Shown here piece after piece: positions 27,872 through 38,923 of a stretch of 64,000 nucleotides of DNA; positions within the stretch are counted from its first letter, which is position 1, and each line of letters opens with the position of its first letter. The stretch spans positions 1,302,001 through 1,366,000 of the forward strand of contig NC_013083.1 in the NCBI RefSeq assembly GCF_000142805.1, in the 5' to 3' direction. Source of the stretch: Lachancea thermotolerans CBS 6340. Taxonomy: Eukaryota > Ascomycota > Saccharomycetes > Saccharomycetales > Saccharomycetaceae. Below the pieces are notes generated by a model, which was not told the origin of the DNA, searched no databases, and saw only the letters and a program-made list of their open reading frames with translations. The position numbers and the translations under genes are program-made.

Positions 27872-28351
27872 GCAATGGGCAGTGCTGCATTGTAACATTA
27901 AAGGTAAATAGGAATCTGCGGGTCTTTCATTTAATATAAACACGGTTAAAGTATTTGGTTTTTAATTTGTTCTTATGGCACGTTACTGCTGCTGGGCATT
28001 GAAATTTTTCGATGTCGCCGAATAACGTGGATGAAGGAAAAGTTAAACCAACAACTGGGGATCATTGGGAGCAGGATTTGACCCGTAAGTGGCTATATTT
28101 ACTGCACTTAACCTTGGAACGCACTTGTGTGATTTAAGTTCAAGTTAAATTCGTTTACTAACTTGAATGACCCTCTGCATGCCATTATCTCAAGTCTTTT
28201 CTCTCCCCATTAAGCATTTTACGTGGTGCCTATTTTAAGACTGCGAAAACAGTACTAGTACTTCAAACCTTTAAACTAAGCCTTCTAGCTGTTCAACTAT
28301 AGATCTCCTAAGGTTTTCAAAAGCTCTTCGATAACATATTTGATACTTTCA
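27872..28351. other. Intergenic YLR278C-YSH1
   Basis: AT-rich spacer with the 3' end of the zinc-cluster gene and the YSH1 promoter. No recognisable gene or repeat. Confidence 0.3.
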
Positions 28352-30619
28352 ATGACAAACGATCGCGGCCAACTAAGCAAAACTTCTCTAAGATTCTACA
28401 GTCTTGGTGGTGGCAATGAGGTTGGGCGTTCTTGTCATATACTACAGTATAAAGGCAAAACTGTAATGTTAGATGCAGGCGTCCATCCAGCTCACCAAGG
28501 ACTCGCTTCACTTCCTTTCTACGATGAATTTGACCTATCCACGGTTGATGTTCTTCTAATTTCTCATTTTCACTTGGACCATGCTGCTTCCTTACCATAT
28601 GTTATGCAACGGACAAACTTTCGTGGCAGGGTTTTCATGACTCATCCAACAAAGGCCATTTATAGGTGGCTCCTCAGCGATTTTGTTAAGGTGACGAGTA
28701 TCGGGTCTACGAGCTTCTCCGACAAAGATGAGAACCTGTACACTGACGAGGATTTGGCGGAATCGTTTGACAGGATCGAAACAATCGACTTTCACTCAAC
28801 AATTGACGTCAATGGTATAAAGTTTGTTGCATTTCATGCAGGACATGTCTTAGGAGCTGCAATGTTTCAGGTCGAAATAGCAGGTCTCAAAATACTATTT
28901 ACCGGAGACTACTCGAGAGAAACTGATAGACACCTCAACTCAGCCGAAGTCCCTCCTTCCTCTTCTGATGTCCTTATTGTTGAATCCACTTTTGGTACAG
29001 CGACACATGAACCGAGAATTAACAGAGAGAAGAAACTCACTCAATTGATCCACTCAACCGTTATGCGCGGCGGAAGGGTCCTTTTACCAGTTTTTGCTCT
29101 GGGAAGAGCACAGGAAATAATGCTTATACTTGATGAGTATTGGTCACAGCATGCCGACGAGCTCGGAAATGGTCAAGTTCCTGTATTTTACGCGTCTAAT
29201 TTAGCAAAGAAGTGCATGAGTGTCTTCCAGACATATGTTAATATGATGAATGACGACATTAGGAAGAAGTTCCGCGACTCTCAGTCAAACCCCTTTATTT
29301 TCAAAAACATCTCCTATCTCAAAAACTTGGATGAGTTTCAGGATTTTGGCCCAAGCGTCATGCTTGCGTCGCCAGGGATGTTACAGAACGGTCTCTCCCG
29401 AGACCTCTTGGAAAAGTGGTGCCCCGGTGAAAAAAACCTTGTACTCATCACCGGTTATTCGGTTGAAGGTACTATGGCCAAGTTTATAATGCTCGAGCCT
29501 GACACAATTCCATCAATCAATAATCCAGAGATTAATATACCAAGGCGATGCCAGATAGAGGAAATTTCATTTGCAGCGCATGTTGACTTCCGCGAGAATC
29601 TGGAATTCATTGAAAAGGTTGGCGCTCGAAACATTATCCTTGTTCATGGCGAATCTAATCCTATGGGGCGCTTAAAGTCCGCTTTGCTGTCAAACTTTTC
29701 TGCTTTAAAAAATACTGAGGATGAAGTTCGTGTTTTTAACCCGAGAAATTGCATATCTGTTGACTTAGAGTTCAAGGGCGTTAAAGTTGCAAAAGCCATC
29801 GGAAATATTGTAGATGAAGTCAGCAGCACACTTCACGGCCTAAAAGAGCTTGAAAGCAGAAGCGATGTTAAACCGCAGAAGGAGCACGGAGAAGGCGATG
29901 GGGAGCCTAAAGATGTTGAAGACGAGACGATAGTGGCTGGAATTTTGGTGTCGGATGAGAAGAACTTTGATTTGAATCTTGTATCTCTTTCTGATTTGAG
30001 AGATTACCACATGGACCTTTCAACCACCGTTCTGAGGGAGCGACAAACCGTCAGTATCGATTGTAAGAAGGAACTCTTATACTGGCATTTATGTCAAATG
30101 TTTGGCGATATGGAGGTTTTAATAGATGATGCCGGAATAACTCACAAAGGCGAGTCCAAACCAAATGGCAGTGACGAACTTGAATTAAAAATCATGGGTG
30201 ATGTTAAGCTCAACGTTATCAAAAATGTTGCAACCCTTGAATGGTCTCAAGGTATTATCAATGACACAGTTGCCGACAGCATAATGGCGATTTTGTTGAG
30301 TGTCGACTCTTCGCCTTCCAGTGTTAAAATGAGCAGCCGTAGCTGTGAGCACGATCATAGCCACGAACAAGATCAGCACAATGACCTGTGGAAAATTAAA
30401 CAGATTGCAAGGCTATGTACCGAGCAATTTGGGGACTGTTTTAGTTATAAGCTCGATGAAAGCGGTCAAGATATAAAAGGATCTATCACAATGGGTAAGA
30501 ACACCGCTGTGATAAACCTCACACAACTGAAGGTGGAAGAGTGCAATTCGAACCCTTTGAAGGGTAGAATCGAGAGTATACTAAGCATCGGAAGTGATTT
30601 GGTCGCACCTCTGTGTTAA
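28352..30619 (+). CDS. YSH1: mRNA 3'-end processing endoribonuclease (CPSF-73)
   Basis: Encodes 755 residues (779 in S. cerevisiae) of Ysh1/Brr5, the metallo-beta-lactamase/beta-CASP nuclease of cleavage and polyadenylation factor that cuts pre-mRNA. The metal-binding motif SHFHLDH is at 71-77, with LFTGDYSRE, the beta-CASP region (RGGRVLLPVFALGRAQEI, ~235-255), and AAHVDF and LVHGE further on. The start at 28352 is chosen by comparison with the family; ATG 28340 is an in-frame alternative. The C-terminal third is the protein-binding domain that in S. cerevisiae also exists as the separate paralogue SYC1; here there is one gene. Confidence 0.97.
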   Translation: MTNDRGQLSKTSLRFYSLGGGNEVGRSCHILQYKGKTVMLDAGVHPAHQGLASLPFYDEFDLSTVDVLLISHFHLDHAASLPYVMQRTNFRGRVFMTHPTKAIYRWLLSDFVKVTSIGSTSFSDKDENLYTDEDLAESFDRIETIDFHSTIDVNGIKFVAFHAGHVLGAAMFQVEIAGLKILFTGDYSRETDRHLNSAEVPPSSSDVLIVESTFGTATHEPRINREKKLTQLIHSTVMRGGRVLLPVFALGRAQEIMLILDEYWSQHADELGNGQVPVFYASNLAKKCMSVFQTYVNMMNDDIRKKFRDSQSNPFIFKNISYLKNLDEFQDFGPSVMLASPGMLQNGLSRDLLEKWCPGEKNLVLITGYSVEGTMAKFIMLEPDTIPSINNPEINIPRRCQIEEISFAAHVDFRENLEFIEKVGARNIILVHGESNPMGRLKSALLSNFSALKNTEDEVRVFNPRNCISVDLEFKGVKVAKAIGNIVDEVSSTLHGLKELESRSDVKPQKEHGEGDGEPKDVEDETIVAGILVSDEKNFDLNLVSLSDLRDYHMDLSTTVLRERQTVSIDCKKELLYWHLCQMFGDMEVLIDDAGITHKGESKPNGSDELELKIMGDVKLNVIKNVATLEWSQGIINDTVADSIMAILLSVDSSPSSVKMSSRSCEHDHSHEQDQHNDLWKIKQIARLCTEQFGDCFSYKLDESGQDIKGSITMGKNTAVINLTQLKVEECNSNPLKGRIESILSIGSDLVAPLC

Positions 30620-30766
30620 ACAATGTATATGTATCATTATATACGCAAGGAAATAGAAATTATCTGAATGTTAGTAAAATTTTAAAGAAAGAGCTCATCG
30701 CATCCCACCTCATCGCCGAAGACAACACGATAAGGCTCTCGACACAGTCGACCAATTATAGCCAAA

Positions 30767-32557
30767 ATGAGTGCAAATACAGGATCTAACGCATACATAG
30801 ATGACTCTGTGACCTTTGAGTCTTTCCAACTAGATCCAAGGCTCCTTCAATCGATAAAGTACAATGGCTATGACAGGCCGACCTTGATTCAATCCAGTGC
30901 CATCCCGTTGGCTTTGGAACAAAGAAGAGACGTCATTGCCAAGGCAGCTACAGGGTCAGGAAAGACGCTTGCTTACCTTATTCCTGTGATTCAAACAATT
31001 TTGAACTATAAGCAATCGGAGCAGAACAATTCCCAAACGCAGGAGCCAAAAACTTTAGGGATCATCTTAGTGCCTACCCGCGAACTTGCTCAACAAGTTC
31101 AGTCTGTTTTGTCCAAGCTTGTTCTTTATTGTTCTAAGGACGTGCATTCTCTGAATCTGTCATCTCAACTATCGGAAAGTGTATTGACGTCGTTGCTCCT
31201 AGACAGGCCAGAGGTGCTAATTTCCACTCCTTCTAAGCTGCTTAATGTGCTTGAAACAAAAAGCAGTGCTCTTTCTTTGGAGGATCTCAAATTTTTGGTG
31301 ATAGATGAAGTTGATCTGGTCCTAACGTTTGGGTACCAGGAAGATCTAAACCAAATTTCAAGTTACTTACCGCTCAAAAAGAACCTCCAAACCTTCTTGA
31401 TGAGCGCAACCTTGAATGAGGATATTCAGGATTTGAAAATGCGCTTTTGCCGCTCTCCTGCCATTTTAAAACTAAATGAAGAAGAGATCAACAAGGACCA
31501 GAGTAAGCTCTTACAGTATTACGTCAAGGTCAGTGAGTTTGACAAGTTCTTGCTATGCTACGTCATTTTTAAGCTGGGCCTTCTCAAAGGGAAAACGTTG
31601 ATTTTTGTGAACAACATTGATAGAGGCTACAGACTTAAACTGGTGCTTGAGCAATTTGGCATCAAATCGTGCATTTTGAACAGCGAGTTGCCCGCAAATT
31701 CGCGGCAGCACATTGTTGAAGAGTTCAACAAAAATGTATATCAGCTTTTGATTGCCACTGACGATACAGAATACATCAAGGAGGAAGAAGATGGGCAAAA
31801 CCTAAGCGACGACGAAGGTGCGGGTGAAAATACAGCAGACGCCAATAGCTCTGCTTCAACAAGCAAGAAGGAAAAGAACAAAGGTATTAATCTCAAAAAG
31901 GATAAAGATTACGGCGTTTCTCGCGGTGTGGATTTCCAGAACGTTGCATGTGTTCTAAATTTTGATTTGCCTACAACTGCTAAATCATATGTTCATAGAA
32001 TTGGAAGAACGGCTCGTGCGGGAAAATCGGGCGTTGCCATTTCTTTCGTTGTGCCCTTGAAGGAGTTTGCAAAACACAAGCCATCAATGTGTCCAACTGC
32101 TAAGCGGGATGAGAAAATACTCAGCAGAATAATAAAACAACAGAGCAAGCTAGGATTTGAAATATTACCCTACTCCTTTGATATAAAGCAGGTGGAAGGT
32201 TTCCGTTACAGAATGGAGGATGGATTCCGTGCTGTTACTCAAGTCGCTGTTCGTGAAGCTCGTGTGAAAGAGTTGAAGCAGGAATTATTGACAAGCAGCA
32301 AGTTAAAGAGACATTTTGAAGAAAACCCACAAGATTTGCAGAGTTTGAGACACGACAAAGAGCTCCACCCTGCCAGAGTTCAGCAGCACCTCAAAAGAGT
32401 CCCTGACTATTTGCTGCCAGAGGCCGCGAGGCAGGATAAGAAAAAAATTGGGTTTGTGCCTTTCCACAGCGCTAAGAATCTCAAGAGAAAAAACAAAGTT
32501 TACAAGAAAAATAATAAGAGAAGTGGGAAGCTAGATCCTCTGAAAAATTTCAAATAG
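30767..32557 (+). CDS. DBP9: ATP-dependent RNA helicase Dbp9
   Basis: Encodes 596 residues (594 in S. cerevisiae) of the DEAD-box family helicase needed for 27S pre-rRNA processing in the nucleolus. Motifs appear in order: Q-motif region ([13 protein letters not shown], ~38-50), Walker A ATGSGKT at 61-67, PTRELAQQV (~104), VIDEVDLVL (DEVD in place of DEAD, a known Dbp9 feature), SAT, and [10 protein letters not shown] near 408-418. An acidic insert at ~335-365 interrupts the second RecA domain. The C terminus is very basic (KKIGFVPF ... [11 protein letters not shown]). Orthologue of YLR276C, downstream of YSH1 on the same strand. Confidence 0.97.
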   Translation: MSANTGSNAYIDDSVTFESFQLDPRLLQSIKYNGYDRPTLIQSSAIPLALEQRRDVIAKAATGSGKTLAYLIPVIQTILNYKQSEQNNSQTQEPKTLGIILVPTRELAQQVQSVLSKLVLYCSKDVHSLNLSSQLSESVLTSLLLDRPEVLISTPSKLLNVLETKSSALSLEDLKFLVIDEVDLVLTFGYQEDLNQISSYLPLKKNLQTFLMSATLNEDIQDLKMRFCRSPAILKLNEEEINKDQSKLLQYYVKVSEFDKFLLCYVIFKLGLLKGKTLIFVNNIDRGYRLKLVLEQFGIKSCILNSELPANSRQHIVEEFNKNVYQLLIATDDTEYIKEEEDGQNLSDDEGAGENTADANSSASTSKKEKNKGINLKKDKDYGVSRGVDFQNVACVLNFDLPTTAKSYVHRIGRTARAGKSGVAISFVVPLKEFAKHKPSMCPTAKRDEKILSRIIKQQSKLGFEILPYSFDIKQVEGFRYRMEDGFRAVTQVAVREARVKELKQELLTSSKLKRHFEENPQDLQSLRHDKELHPARVQQHLKRVPDYLLPEAARQDKKKIGFVPFHSAKNLKRKNKVYKKNNKRSGKLDPLKNFK

Positions 32558-32669
32558 CTTTAAATATTAATATATTGCATTTTTAAGCCTTAGACGTGGT
32601 ACAAAAAGCCCCCAAGTGTTCGTGGATGTAGTTTTTGTTATTATAGTACATTTTCTGGTATTTATGGCT

Positions 32670-33063
32670 TTACACTGGGGCCCTAAGAACAATTATGATA
32701 GAGTCCCCGCGAAGAAAAAGCTTGCTGATGAATCTTTCTCTATTTACTGTTTTCTTGTTTTGCTTTTCTGTCCAAAGCTCCTTGACGTTTTCAAGCACCA
32801 TGTTGCAATGTCTGTCGAAGGCCTTTACACGCGCGATGATTTTGTGATTGTTTCTTAGAGATATTATTACCGGTACTTTGGAAACCATTGCATCGTTAAT
32901 CAAGGACATTGGACCATGCTTGAACTCAAATTCTTCCAACTGCTGAAGCTCGTCTTGTGTTAATTCCGAGCGCGGGCGATCTATAAGGTCTCTAGAGTGA
33001 ACTGAGTTAGTACTTGATTCTTGAGGAACATATTGAGGTTGTTTTCGATTCCACATACGACAT
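32670..33063 (-). CDS. SMD2: Spliceosomal Sm protein D2, spliced with 5-nt first exon
   Basis: Exon 1 is 33059-33063 (ATGTC), and exon 2 is 32670-32991, giving 108 residues starting MSDLIDRPRSELTQ; S. cerevisiae SmD2 has 110. The 67-base intron runs on the minus strand from GTATGT (33058-33053) through TACTAAC (33012-33006) to TAG (33994 is not involved; the acceptor G is 32992). SmD2 is a core ring protein of U1, U2, U4 and U5 snRNPs. Sm motif blocks PVIISLRNNHKIIARVKAFDRH, NMVLENVKELW and SKLFLRGDSIIIVL are intact. S. cerevisiae SMD2 (YLR275W) also has an intron near its start. An AG four bases after the branch box must be skipped, since using it gives a stop after four codons. Confidence 0.93.
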
Positions 33064-33241
33064 TATAACAAGCGGCTTGATAGTGCTGCCGTCTGTCTTT
33101 ATGTTTGCCCCATCTTCAATTACTACTACTCGCTCCTAATTTCAAAATTTAAAAACTAAATTACCGCCGTTAACGTAAAACATGATTCAAGCAGACGGCC
33201 TTTTTGACCATCAGCATCTATCTACACGCTGACTTCAGCAC

Positions 33242-35536
33242 CTAAGCACCGCTTCTGTAAATATTTTGACCTTGGTAGCGCAGTTGTATTGTACCATGGC
33301 GCTCCAAAATGTAGAGCGCCCTGTCTAACGCAGGTGCCGCATAGTTCTTTTGTTCACAAAACTCTCTCCGCAGAGTTTGATAGCTCGTGGACCAGCCGAC
33401 GGGCAGACGTCTCTTCAGCTCTTCCTCTATACGCCTGACATCTTGCACAAGGTCTGGATTCTGACCTAAGCCACCAATTGGGTCTTGAGATGCAGCGTCC
33501 ATAGTCGAAGCCTGAAACAGGCGAATAGCTTCATCAACGTGCCTTTCATGGGCGACTGGACTTAACTCCAACTTCGCAAGTGACTCTGTGATACGAATAA
33601 TGGCCTCAAGCTGACGTACTGTGATTGGGATTGAAGATCTTTGTTCACTCTGTAGCTCATTGATGAGCAGCTTCTTCCTTATGCCAACAAAATGAGATGA
33701 TAGCTTTTCGGCAGCCTGTGGGGATAGCCGAGGGGCACTTTTCATTCGGCAGTATGTAATATAGCGCTTCATTTTTTCAATTGGGATCTCAGCCCCGGCA
33801 GCCTCCTGCTCCTCGTCGTTGATTGCCGTCCTACCTGTGTGAATATTCATGACGTGATTAGCAATGGATATGTCTCGTTCCTCGTTGTGGTGATCTTTAA
33901 CAATGAAAATCATATCAAAACGAGACAGAATTGTGGATTGGAAGTCAATGTTTTCGCCTGGAGATTTGAGATCGTCATAACGACCATAAATTGGGTTTGC
34001 AGCAGCCAATACACTCGTCCTGGAGTTCAAGACAGTAGTTATACCTGCCTTGGCGATAGAAATTGTCTGTTGTTCCATAGCTTCATGAATGGCGACTCGA
34101 TCTTCATCTCTCATCTTATCAAATTCATCGATACAAACGACGCCACCATCAGCCAGCACCATGGCACCTCCTTCAAGATAGAACTCCCGAGTGGCTGGAT
34201 CACGTTGAACAGATGCGGTCAAACCAGCCGCAGAGGAGCCTTTACCTGAGGTATAGACTGCGATGGGGCTGACCTTTTCAACAAACTTCAACAGTTGCGA
34301 TTTAGCGGTACCTGGATCACCAAGCAACAGAACGTTTATATCACCTCTTAAGCGCATCCCATCCGGAAGCAACTTTTTGGAGCCGCCCATGAGCAGGCAC
34401 ACTATAGCCTTCTTGATGTCCTCATTTCCGTAAATACTCGGGGCAATAGACTTGGTGAAAACCTCGTAAAGGTCAGGGCGCCGGCTGAGTGTCAGAAATT
34501 CCTCTTCTTCCTCATCCGTAAAGAGCACGGTGTTGTTCATGGGATTCCCGTCCAGCGCAGCTTGTATGCCCAAAATTTTGATATATGGATTTCTGATTGC
34601 GACTGCTCTTCCTCCACTAGCAGCTGTGCCTGCACCCCGACTTTTGGCTTGGTAGATAGAATAGATGCCAATAATTGTTGCTCGCGTGCCGGGCACGATT
34701 CTGTTGGTAAGGTACCTGTCGCAGGACATCAGGATATTACGAGGCATTTCACCGACAGGAACAAGCTCTGGGATTTCTTGAAGCTTGAGGAACTGTTGGT
34801 CAACAAACCGCGAGGATTCATGAACAATCATGTATGGATCCTGGCCACAAGGATTGCCTCCAGTCTCGCGCGAATGGTCCGCTAAACAGTTCCGGGGGAG
34901 ACTGACGTGGTTGCCGCCCAGCGAACCGAAACTATTCAAATGCATGGACGTAACATGACGACAGTTCCTGCACATTAATGTTAAGAAAGTAGCTCTGGAT
35001 GACAGTACAGACGCGGAGACGACAATTCCGCTAACGCGCACAATTTTGGAGACGTTCTCTGAGCCCAGCAAACGCAGCGACGTTTCAGAGGAGTCTGAGA
35101 TCAGTATGACCTGGCAAATGGGGATTTCGAATGACAATGACCCTGGGGAAGCCGCGTCCGCATCTTCACTGGTCCCGCCGGCGCCCTCGAGCTGGTTGTT
35201 GGGATCCATGTTTGGATCACGTGATAAAAGAGCGATACGACGCGCGACCTGTGTGACGGCCTGCTCGAACAGCGGAAGCACATCAGTGGGCTCGTCGCAC
35301 AGTTTCTTGTATATGTCTTCGTTGTAGCCGATCAGGTGTGCTGTGTCGACCGTAACTGAGTAGTTCTTCACCAGTAGGTTGCTTCGAAGCTGCTCTCTGT
35401 ACACAAAGTGTGCGTCCAGACGAAACTCCAGTATGAAGTTGTGAAACGACTTGATGATCTCAGAGTTGTCATTTTCTCCGACTTCCTCGCCCGCCAAGAC
35501 TGGCGCAGCGTACACCTCGGTTCTGTCGTAGGACAT
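33242..35536 (-). CDS. MCM5: MCM replicative helicase subunit 5
   Basis: Encodes 764 residues (775 in S. cerevisiae) of Mcm5/Cdc46, a subunit of the Mcm2-7 helicase that licenses and unwinds replication origins. The N-terminal domain includes a zinc-binding CRNC ... CLADH ... CG arrangement (~180-225). The AAA+ domain has Walker [13 protein letters not shown] near 405-416, Walker [10 protein letters not shown] near 465, sensor 1 ANP and the arginine finger in SRFDMIF. The C-terminal winged-helix region is complete. Orthologue of YLR274W; its 5' side faces a 1.6 kb gene-free stretch. Confidence 0.97.
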   Translation of the reverse strand: MSYDRTEVYAAPVLAGEEVGENDNSEIIKSFHNFILEFRLDAHFVYREQLRSNLLVKNYSVTVDTAHLIGYNEDIYKKLCDEPTDVLPLFEQAVTQVARRIALLSRDPNMDPNNQLEGAGGTSEDADAASPGSLSFEIPICQVILISDSSETSLRLLGSENVSKIVRVSGIVVSASVLSSRATFLTLMCRNCRHVTSMHLNSFGSLGGNHVSLPRNCLADHSRETGGNPCGQDPYMIVHESSRFVDQQFLKLQEIPELVPVGEMPRNILMSCDRYLTNRIVPGTRATIIGIYSIYQAKSRGAGTAASGGRAVAIRNPYIKILGIQAALDGNPMNNTVLFTDEEEEEFLTLSRRPDLYEVFTKSIAPSIYGNEDIKKAIVCLLMGGSKKLLPDGMRLRGDINVLLLGDPGTAKSQLLKFVEKVSPIAVYTSGKGSSAAGLTASVQRDPATREFYLEGGAMVLADGGVVCIDEFDKMRDEDRVAIHEAMEQQTISIAKAGITTVLNSRTSVLAAANPIYGRYDDLKSPGENIDFQSTILSRFDMIFIVKDHHNEERDISIANHVMNIHTGRTAINDEEQEAAGAEIPIEKMKRYITYCRMKSAPRLSPQAAEKLSSHFVGIRKKLLINELQSEQRSSIPITVRQLEAIIRITESLAKLELSPVAHERHVDEAIRLFQASTMDAASQDPIGGLGQNPDLVQDVRRIEEELKRRLPVGWSTSYQTLRREFCEQKNYAAPALDRALYILERHGTIQLRYQGQNIYRSGA

Positions 35537-37161
35537 TGTGACGCAGCTCGGGCCTGATGTTTATGTTACATCGACGATGATGCGCGCGAAGACCACGATA
35601 AAAAGATACATTGTATATCGTGATGTACGTTTGTCACGTGTGTGCTGTCCTGGCTCATTGAGAGAGGGCAGAAACGACAATGCGCGAGACCTTCCCGGCT
35701 CGTCGTGAGGGCGAGTGCCGTTCGCCATCGGCACTTTAGAGATCTCCTAGCCGATCTGCCCGTTGCGGTCCCCCTATTCCACCTCTTCAACTAATCAGGC
35801 GCGTTATGCGGCCGAGATCAAGCGTCGAACCTGCCGACGTAACAGCTGACAGTGCGCTATCGCCGCGCCGGGCGCGGTTGGTCGATTGCCGCCGCAACGC
35901 ACTTGCTTCCCCATTTCTTAACTTCGAGGGCACTGCATGTGTGCTTTCTTAGGATTGAGGAATGTGAAGCTGTCTCACAGGGCTTTAATTTGGCGGACTA
36001 GCCGCCGAACCGCAAATAACCGTGTGCAGTGATTGATCTGGAACTTCCCTTTCCGTATTCTTATCCCGGGAACCGGCGGCCGAGCTTCCAGTTAATCCCG
36101 TGCTATGCGAAAGCCTTCCCTAACGGAATTGCGTATATCATTTCGCTCCAACCGAGATCCATCATAGCCCCGCCATATTCTTCTGCGCAGAGCGGATCAA
36201 ACGATGCAAATGCCGCCGTCCCGCTGCAGCGCGTAGCAGTGCGCCAGAACAAGCACATCGGCTTTGATGGCAACGGCTTTACCCGACTTTGTTCTAAAAA
36301 ATAATTCTAAAGCCTCGGCACTTCAGGGATCCGCTGGAGGCTCAAAGGGCCGTGGTGATCTGAGCACCCCATGCCCTTGTCTGAAAAGCGCAAATAGCAT
36401 TCCGATCGCTGCAACGCACCTGCTGTGCGTAAAACAGCAGTGTGCACTATAGCTCTGGAACGATCCCCGGTGTGTGGCTTCTGGCGGGGCCGCGTAAGGT
36501 TATTCTGTTGGCCAACCCTTCATGCTTTTCTCGTGCGGATTGCGATTTTTCCAATGGCGTTGTGACGAAAAATGATCTGCGCTGCCGGCCCCTGAATGCA
36601 GGAAAAAAATCAGTTGACCATCTTGCGTAGATATTGATGGCGACGTGCAGGCGTAACAACACCGCGCGCCCGGGTCAGCCCGGCAGATCGTTACGAAGGC
36701 GCAGTGTTGCCAATGAGACCCTTCCTGGGTGTGACCGCGGCGTTTGGCACTAATGTGGTGGTTTCGACGCCTTGGGAATTCCTATCTCGCGATGGATTAC
36801 TTAAGCGGTGCAGGACGTCGCATGGCCTTGCATATAATAAACGAAAATCCACAATTTTGGCGCCCATACTGTAGCGGGCAACTCCTGCATGAAGCGCGCC
36901 TAGTGCGCTCGACGCGCGGTGTTCTTGGCCATCAGCGCATACAGCAGCGCCGGGACACTACCCTCGGCACGCCCCGTGTTAGAGCAAACGACTGTGCAGG
37001 TGGGAAGGGCACGACATCGACATAGCACCTCGGTCCTGAGCGGAACCTCGAGGATCAGGGTCTGATCAAGGTATAAAAAGGGAGCTGCTTGGGGCTGTAG
37101 TGGCCAAAAACTCACTGCTTCTAATCATCATCCTCCATCCCTGATCTCCATTCACACAACT
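35537..37161. other. GC-rich gene-poor stretch, MCM5 to orphan secreted gene
   Basis: A 1.6 kb interval without a supportable gene apart from promoter elements. GC content is higher than in most intergenic regions nearby. CACGTG occurs at 35636-35641, near the MCM5 promoter. Open frames of 60-90 codons on both strands have no recognisable similarity. The last 100 bases are a strong-looking promoter for the downstream small gene. Confidence 0.4.
37072..37080 (+). promoter_or_regulatory. TATA box of the small secreted-protein gene
   Basis: TATAAAAAG lies 82-90 bases before the ATG at 37162. It is followed by a pyrimidine-rich leader and a CACACAACTATG start context, which is typical of well-expressed yeast genes. 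Confidence 0.55.
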
Positions 37162-37458
37162 ATGAAATCCACCCTCTTCATCGCCTCTACCCTTCTCTCC
37201 CTGGCCGCCGCCACCTTCCCAACCAACATTACTCTAGTGGACTTTATCAAAGAATACACGCTTGATCAAATTGCTTTGCCTGTGGAAGATGGTGCTGACC
37301 TGTGGATCCTCTCCAAAGATGGCGACAGACAGAACGTGTCAACCGACTCGCTGCTATACACCACCTGGAGCGAAAGCGACTGGCCTCTGTTCGAGTACGG
37401 ATGCCACCTCGAGACCGAGACAGGCGGCTCCTTCGCCTACAGTATTGGGCTTATGTAA
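37162..37458 (+). CDS. Small secreted protein of unknown function
   Basis: Encodes 98 residues. Residues 1-18 (MKSTLFIASTLLSLAAAT) form a clear signal peptide with a cleavage site after Ala17. The mature part has two N-glycosylation sequons (NIT ~22, NVS ~59), is acidic, and holds a single cysteine near 82. No membrane span or GPI signal is present at the C terminus, so secretion or cell-wall association is expected. I do not recognise a family. It has a good TATA box and leader, and stands alone in a 3.4 kb interval between MCM5 and GAC1/PIG1, which are adjacent in the S. cerevisiae order. It may be lineage-specific; a shortened copy of a longer protein cannot be ruled out. Confidence 0.6.
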   Translation: MKSTLFIASTLLSLAAATFPTNITLVDFIKEYTLDQIALPVEDGADLWILSKDGDRQNVSTDSLLYTTWSESDWPLFEYGCHLETETGGSFAYSIGLM

Positions 37459-37832
37459 TTAAGGACTGGTTCCTGATTTATAGATTATAACTCAAACACT
37501 AAAGTATTTCATCTCGCGCAGCGTGCTGCGCCGCCGTGTGAGCAACGCTCCTGCATTCTCGCGTGCCTACAGTGCCTTCCAGGCTTTGTGTCACGTGATT
37601 AAGCTCCGCCTGCGGCCGAGGGTCCTCTTCTAGGTCACGTGCATGTGGCCCGCGGGATCTTGTATTGTCGTCGCCGCCGAACGGGAGGCGGGCCCTGACG
37701 TCATCGAGGGACAAAGTGACAGACCCGGCAGGCCTCACGGAAATCGTCCAGTCTCACCGAGCCTCAACAGCCTCACGTGCCGCCCCAACTAGTCTCGCAC
37801 TCCGCAAGCTTCCGTCCCGCTAATACGCCTCC

Positions 37833-37852
37833 CGACCCCGGCGCCGGGGTCG
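37833..37852. repeat. 20-bp perfect GC palindrome
   Basis: CGACCCCGGCGCCGGGGTCG is fully self-complementary with no spacer. It lies in non-coding DNA upstream of GAC1, beside a cluster of CACGTG motifs. Confidence 0.6.
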
Positions 37853-38649
37853 CGTTCCGGGCGGCTCCGTTCCTCGCGCACGTGATGCCACCCTGCGCAA
37901 GCCAGCGGCACCGTCCATCCGTAGCTCCACGAAAAGGGCCCAACGTTGTAGCATGCCACACAAACCACACCATTTCTGGGGCCCATCGCTCCAGGCACTG
38001 TTTTCTGCAGGTTTTTCTGGGCTCCTGCCGCCAATTCAACACTTTTGGGCCTCCAACACTCTGCAGGCCGCCCCGCATCATGCGCCGAGACCACTGCCTA
38101 CGTACGATGTGGGTGCGCGGGGTGAAAAACCGTAAAAAAAATGTTCGGCGGCTTGGAGACACCCCAGCACAGAAACCGCCGCACACCTGAAACGTGTTTC
38201 AACTTGAAGCTCTCGTAAAGTGTTCTTTACATGGGTGTTATACCAGATCAGCCCCGCGATGGTGCTTCAAGGCGCTTCGGAATAATACATCGCTTTACAC
38301 GCAGCTGTGTCCTCTAAACTGGGCTTAAGCCAACCGAACCGAGCCCAGTGTGGATTGACTATATCGACACACGTGGCGACGCTGATAAGCTTACTCGGGG
38401 ACGGAAGAACAAGGTTTCTAGAACGCGCACCACAGCAGTCGAGCGCACGACCACTTGCCGCGCATTGTTGTAACGGGCTGCTTAAAGTTCAGGTTTGGCG
38501 GCTTCGCGGCTCGTACTTTCCTATGCTCCGCGTCACCGGGTTATTTTTTTTGTGCACACATTTGCTCCCCATTGCGTATCTGTGGCGCAGGCCTATCTGG
38601 GGATCGGGCGGTCATAGAAGGTCAAATAACGAAGAAAAAAAAAAAAGGG

Positions 38650-38684
38650 AGGGGTTAATCGCGCAGGGCAACTAGATATAAAAG
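38650..38684 (+). promoter_or_regulatory. Stress element and TATA box of GAC1/PIG1
   Basis: AGGGG (STRE core, Msn2/4) at 38650-38654 and TATAAAAG at 38677-38684, about 240 bases before the ATG. Glycogen genes are commonly stress-induced, so this arrangement is plausible. Confidence 0.4.
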
Positions 38685-38923
38685 GCGGAGAAAAGTGGCA
38701 CTTCCAGCTAGGCTCGGCTCGGAGACGGATGCACGTTTCGTAGCGATCGCGCGGCATACACGCACACACACATTCATACTCACTCCCGAAAGCTCACACA
38801 GAGAAGGTCAAGTTCGGGAATTTGTCCTCATCCGGCTTTTGGCATTATCTCAGACTCTGATCTGGCTTGATACGCTAAACCGAGAATCTGTTGCTGTCCC
38901 CTTGCTCGCCTGCGCTTTTCGCT

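Larger units (their letters stand above)
37459..38923. other. GC-rich gene-poor stretch upstream of GAC1
   Basis: A 1.5 kb region with four CACGTG sites (37592, 37636, 37774, 37879), a 20-base perfect palindrome (37833-37852), and a core promoter for GAC1 with an AGGGG stress element at 38650-38654 and TATAAAAG at 38677-38684. Between 37777 and 38190 both strands stay open for 137 codons, but neither product looks like a protein. Confidence 0.45.

Noticed and set aside
37773-38190. 137-codon frames open on both strands upstream of GAC1
   Set aside because: Both products have non-protein-like composition and no match; a GC-rich non-coding segment explains the lack of stops.
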